Assembly: GCA_013151635.1 (NCBI GenBank)
Contig: JAADHV010000054.1
Location: forward strand, 1-64,000
Reading direction: 5' to 3'
Source of the DNA: Deltaproteobacteria bacterium
GTDB taxonomy: Bacteria > Desulfobacterota > Desulfobacteria > Desulfobacterales > Desulfobacteraceae
DNA length: 64,000 bases
The notes below the pieces were generated by a model. That model was not told the DNA's origin, made no database searches, and saw nothing but the letters and a program-made list of their open reading frames with translations. Both the position numbers and the translations under genes were made by a program. Shown here piece by piece: positions 60,814 through 64,000 of this stretch. The stretch's first letter is position 1; each line of letters starts with the position of its first letter.

Positions 60814-63231
60814 ATGTTTGCAACCGGTTTTAACTTACGGCTCAAATTTATTACAGGTCTTGTCATGTTTGCCCTGGGGCTTGGCCTTTGTATTACCATC
60901 ATCATATATTTCCATTTTAATTCCATAATGAAATCTGAAATCAGCCAGCGGTCCCGCCTGGTTTTAGCCATGTCCGATGCGGTCCAGGACTATGTAAAAA
61001 CCCAGTTAAGGCCGGAAATGTTCAAGGCCCTGCCCAAAGGCAGTTTTGTGCTCAAGGCCATGTCATCCTCTTATATTTCAAGACAGGTCATGGCCCGGCT
61101 CAATATCCGTGATACATCCGGCTACCACTACAGGAGGGTTTCAATGCACCCTAGAAACCCGAAATCAACCCCTGATAATTTTGAATCCGGGCTTATCAGA
61201 ATGTTTGATAAAAATAAAAATTTAAAAACCTGGGAAGATAATACTTATGTCGGCGATAAAAATTACCACCTGGTCGCCCGCCCTGTCACCTTTACCCGGT
61301 CCTGCATGCAATGCCATGGAGATCCGGGGGATGCACCCGAAGAATTGATTAATATATACGGGGATACCAATGGATTCCATTATACGCCGGGCCAGGTTGG
61401 AGGTGTAGTAGTTGCAGGCTTTCCCGTGGATATGATCAAAACCCCGGTCATAAAAGTCACCCTTAACTACCTGACACTTTATATCCTAGGCATCATGCTG
61501 TTTGCCGGACTCATCAGCCTTTTTTTTGATCGCCTTGTCATGAAAAATTTACATGAACTCACCCAGATTTTTAAAACACAGTTTTCAGGGGAACAAGAGC
61601 AGGGCATAATTGACAGGCTCAGCCGGAAAGATGAAATTGAAGGACTGATTGAAGGTGTTGATGAGCTTGCTATCTGCTTGTCAGGCGCCAGGAATGAACT
61701 GGAGGACTATGCATTGAACCTTGAAAAAAAGGTGGAGGAAAGGACCGTAAAACTTCATACTGAAGCGGAAAAGCACCTTTCGGATGTCCATCTTTTTGTT
61801 GATCTGCTTTCAGGGTTCAGCGGTGCACAAGATGCAAGGCAGTTAATTTACAATGTGCTTGAAAATGTGGGAAAACGATTCAGCGCAGACCAGGTGGTTT
61901 ACCACTGCACAGTTGTTTCTGATAATTTTTATTCCTGGAAAATTGGTCAGGCAGTTAAAGGACTTGAAAAAAACATTAAAGAACTTTTGTGGAAAGATGA
62001 GGTGATTTTTAAAAAAAATAAATTGTATATCCCTGTAAAATCACCGGAAAGTCACTGGGGTATCCTTTGTATTTCATGGACTGATCCCCCGGAAAACCAG
62101 GACCTTGATACGGCCGTTCTTCTGGCGCTTGGCCACCAGATGGCAATTTTGATTGAAAACATCCAGGCATTTTCAAACATCAGGTTCCAGAATGATATGC
62201 TCCAGTCAATTTTTGAAGGTATTTCAGACCCGTTGCTGCTGATTGATTCCGATTGTCATATCATTATCGCCAACAAGGGCAGCAGCCGTATCCTGACGGA
62301 TTGCAACAGGAAAAACCAGGAAGAGAAACTCAAAGGATTTTTATGCCGGAACCCTGTAAAAGGCGAAATCTGTCATATCCTGGATCAGGTGACAGAACAG
62401 GAGAAACCTGTTAGTGAAGAAATCAGAACACCGGACAATAGATACTTTGCCGTTGACCTTTATCCATTGCCAAGGCAGGACCAGCTTGATTTAAGGATTG
62501 TAGTTTATGCAAGGGAAATCACCCTTGAAAAACAAATGATTGAAAGGATGCAGCAGACCGAACGTTTAAGCGCCATTGGAAAAATGGCCGCAGGGATTGC
62601 CCATGAAATCAACAATCCTCTGGGTGTTATCCAGTGTTATATGGATCTTGTCAAAGACGCGGTAAATGACAGGGCCGTTAAAAAGGATATTGATGTTATT
62701 TCAAAGCACACAGGAACCGTTCAAAAAGTTATCCAGGATCTTCTCAACCTCTCAAGGCCAAAACAGGTGATTTCCGGTAAATGCAGTATCAATAAAATTG
62801 TTTCTAATGTTCTTGAGGTATTCAAAGCCCAGGGAGCATCAAAAAATATTTTAATCTCTTCAAAACTGGAAGACAACCTGCCTGATATTAAATGTGATGC
62901 ATCAATCTTGGAGCAGATTTTAACCAACCTGTGGCTGAATGCTTTTGATGCACTGGGCGAACAGGGAGGCAGGATTCATATTGCAACCAGTCTGTCATCG
63001 GCAAAAAAAATTTTACTCTGTATTGAAGACAATGGCCCGGGCATACCAGAAGATGTGATATCCCAGATATTTGATCCATTTTATACCACAAAGAATGTGG
63101 GAAAGGGGACCGGCCTTGGGCTTTCAGTGGTTTATGGATTTATCAGCGAACTAGGGGGAGACATAGATGTTAAAAGTGATGGGACCACGAGGTTTTATAT
63201 ATCATTCCCCGCAGCAGGGCAATTGACATAA
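60814..63231 (+). CDS. Membrane sensor kinase with c-type heme motif (Tll0287-like/DUF3365), GAF-PAS-HisKA-HATPase
   Basis: This 805-residue kinase has a first helix (about 12-37), a periplasmic DUF3365/Tll0287-like domain with Cys164-x2-Cys167-His168 (CMQCHGD), which can bind heme c, and a second helix (about 225-245). HAMP-like and coiled-coil segments, a GAF-like region (about 330-470), PAS (about 475-580), HisKA (MAAGIAHEINNPLGVI) and HATPase (DNGPGIP; GTGLGLSVV) follow. ATG 60814 has AGGAGGG eight bases upstream, unlike the longer GTG 60739. Redox, CO, NO or sulfur-ligand sensing at the heme is inferred. Confidence 0.9.
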   Translation: MFATGFNLRLKFITGLVMFALGLGLCITIIIYFHFNSIMKSEISQRSRLVLAMSDAVQDYVKTQLRPEMFKALPKGSFVLKAMSSSYISRQVMARLNIRDTSGYHYRRVSMHPRNPKSTPDNFESGLIRMFDKNKNLKTWEDNTYVGDKNYHLVARPVTFTRSCMQCHGDPGDAPEELINIYGDTNGFHYTPGQVGGVVVAGFPVDMIKTPVIKVTLNYLTLYILGIMLFAGLISLFFDRLVMKNLHELTQIFKTQFSGEQEQGIIDRLSRKDEIEGLIEGVDELAICLSGARNELEDYALNLEKKVEERTVKLHTEAEKHLSDVHLFVDLLSGFSGAQDARQLIYNVLENVGKRFSADQVVYHCTVVSDNFYSWKIGQAVKGLEKNIKELLWKDEVIFKKNKLYIPVKSPESHWGILCISWTDPPENQDLDTAVLLALGHQMAILIENIQAFSNIRFQNDMLQSIFEGISDPLLLIDSDCHIIIANKGSSRILTDCNRKNQEEKLKGFLCRNPVKGEICHILDQVTEQEKPVSEEIRTPDNRYFAVDLYPLPRQDQLDLRIVVYAREITLEKQMIERMQQTERLSAIGKMAAGIAHEINNPLGVIQCYMDLVKDAVNDRAVKKDIDVISKHTGTVQKVIQDLLNLSRPKQVISGKCSINKIVSNVLEVFKAQGASKNILISSKLEDNLPDIKCDASILEQILTNLWLNAFDALGEQGGRIHIATSLSSAKKILLCIEDNGPGIPEDVISQIFDPFYTTKNVGKGTGLGLSVVYGFISELGGDIDVKSDGTTRFYISFPAAGQLT

Positions 63232-63242
63232 GGATAAAAAAA

Positions 63243-64000
63243 ATGAAGGCCTTTTCCATACTGGTTGTTGATGATGAAAAAGATTTTTTAGAAGGGATTA
63301 TCCGGAATCTTGAAAAAAAATTCACACAAACAAAAATTTTAAGCGCCACATCAGGGGACGAGGCGCTCCATCTTCTTTGCAGAAAAGAGATAGGTGTGAT
63401 GCTGTCTGACCTCCGCATGCCGGGAATCTCAGGTCATGACCTTCTGGTAAAAGGGCTTGAACAAAATCCTCACCTGTGTGTGATTATGATAACAGGGTAC
63501 GGAACCGTTGAAAATGCTGTCAAGGCCTTAAAAAAAGGGGCCTGGGATTTTATTACCAAACCTGTTGAAAGGGAGGCATTATATCATACTGTTGAAAAGG
63601 CAATGGAACATTATGCCCTTGCCAGGGAAAATAAACGACTCCAGACTATCATTAAAACCTTGAGTTCGGATTTGAGTGTCCACTTTGAAAGTAAAGCAAT
63701 GAAGCAGCTCCAGGAGAAAATCACAGCCATTGCCGTTACCGGCTATACCGTCCTTGTTACCGGGGAGTCCGGAAGCGGCAAAGAATATATTGCAAAAAAT
63801 ATCCATAAATTATCCAGGAGAAAAAATGATTCCTGTCATACCTTAAATTGTCCTGCAATCCCTGAACAACTACTTGAAAGTGAACTTTTCGGCCATGTTA
63901 AAGGTGCCTTTACAGGGGCGGAGAAAAGCCGTGATGGATTTTTCCTGTCAGCAGACAAAGGAACCCTGATCCTGGATGAAATCGGGGACATCAGCCCTGC
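63243..64000 (+). CDS. Sigma54-dependent response regulator, NtrC family (cut by window end)
   Basis: The first 252 codons lie in the window. Residues 1-120 form a receiver (VVDDEKDF; phospho-Asp56 in LSDLRMPGISG; Lys in TKPVER). From about 145 a AAA+ domain has Walker A GESGSGKE (174-181), the sigma54-contact loop GAFTGA (221-226) and Walker B (GTLILDEIGD, near 245). The remaining AAA+ part and the DNA-binding domain are beyond the window. It starts 11 nt after the heme kinase gene, so the two form a two-component system, very likely acting at the dyads 57886 and 60695. Confidence 0.92.
   Translation, partial: MKAFSILVVDDEKDFLEGIIRNLEKKFTQTKILSATSGDEALHLLCRKEIGVMLSDLRMPGISGHDLLVKGLEQNPHLCVIMITGYGTVENAVKALKKGAWDFITKPVEREALYHTVEKAMEHYALARENKRLQTIIKTLSSDLSVHFESKAMKQLQEKITAIAVTGYTVLVTGESGSGKEYIAKNIHKLSRRKNDSCHTLNCPAIPEQLLESELFGHVKGAFTGAEKSRDGFFLSADKGTLILDEIGDISP

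Noticed and set aside
1-64000. CRISPR arrays or intact insertion sequences
   Set aside because: No regularly spaced identical repeats and no transposase or terminal inverted repeats were seen on reading through both strands.

Overview
The window looks like chromosomal DNA of a Gram-negative, anaerobic Desulfobacterota, most likely a Desulfobacteraceae-type sulfate reducer. Reasons are the moderately AT-rich sequence, a Tat-exported selenocysteine formate dehydrogenase with an electron-transfer iron-sulfur subunit, a TAXI-type TRAP transporter beside an ADP-forming acyl-CoA synthetase, and a very high density of two-component sensors. This assignment is inferred from gene content; no 16S gene is present. 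No intact transposon, prophage or CRISPR array is visible.

Layout. 1-761: no gene, ending in a good sigma70 promoter. 762-8619 (+): a lipoprotein-like substrate-binding protein, a membrane histidine kinase, a REC-STAS response regulator, a MalT/SARP-like giant regulator and a membrane-anchored Ig-like protein, closely packed; a ligand-sensing operon with no transporter permease. 8644-13412 (-): fdhA (in-frame UGA = Sec192), fdhB, fdhE. 13823-15701 (+): an unknown exported protein, a CI/S24-type repressor bracketed by two matching operator-like inverted repeats, and a small membrane protein. 15895-22340 (+): proA, proB, an MBL hydrolase, a two-domain speD, speE, a GNAT and a DUF2156 protein. 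22445-28074 (+): HDOD protein, GAF/PAS kinase, REC protein and a hybrid Cache kinase. 28064-29546 (-): CBS and tandem Usp genes. 30060-30135 (-): tRNA-Phe with its own promoter and terminator. 30207-37953: rsmE, an acidic repeat protein, valS, nadC, a REC-GGDEF cyclase and lepA, followed by a fossil of a histidine kinase and an AAA/DUF4143 ATPase.

39363-49995: a lipoprotein, Cache-type kinase and sigma54 activator (-) lie divergent from a consensus sigma54 promoter that reads into an enoyl-CoA hydratase-like gene, an ADP-forming acyl-CoA synthetase and a TAXI-TRAP transporter (+). The arrangement suggests that an extracellular carboxylate is sensed, imported and activated to its CoA thioester. 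50566-54600 (-): a four-gene set of CapA-like, glutamate-racemase-like, ATP-grasp ligase and N-formylglutamate-amidohydrolase-like proteins, possibly for a glutamate-type amide polymer or peptide.

54823-57828 (+): a second substrate-binding protein plus histidine kinase pair without a permease. 58049-64000 (+): two small proteins, a YeiH-family transporter, another small membrane protein, then a sensor kinase with a periplasmic CxxCH heme-type motif and a sigma54 activator cut by the window end. The same palindrome lies upstream of the sigma54 promoter of the transporter genes and upstream of the kinase gene, so this last module is probably one self-contained regulon. Several starts were moved from the longest ORF using ribosome-binding sites and signal peptides (762, 13823, 15405, 24908, 25330, 47905, 58249, 60814).
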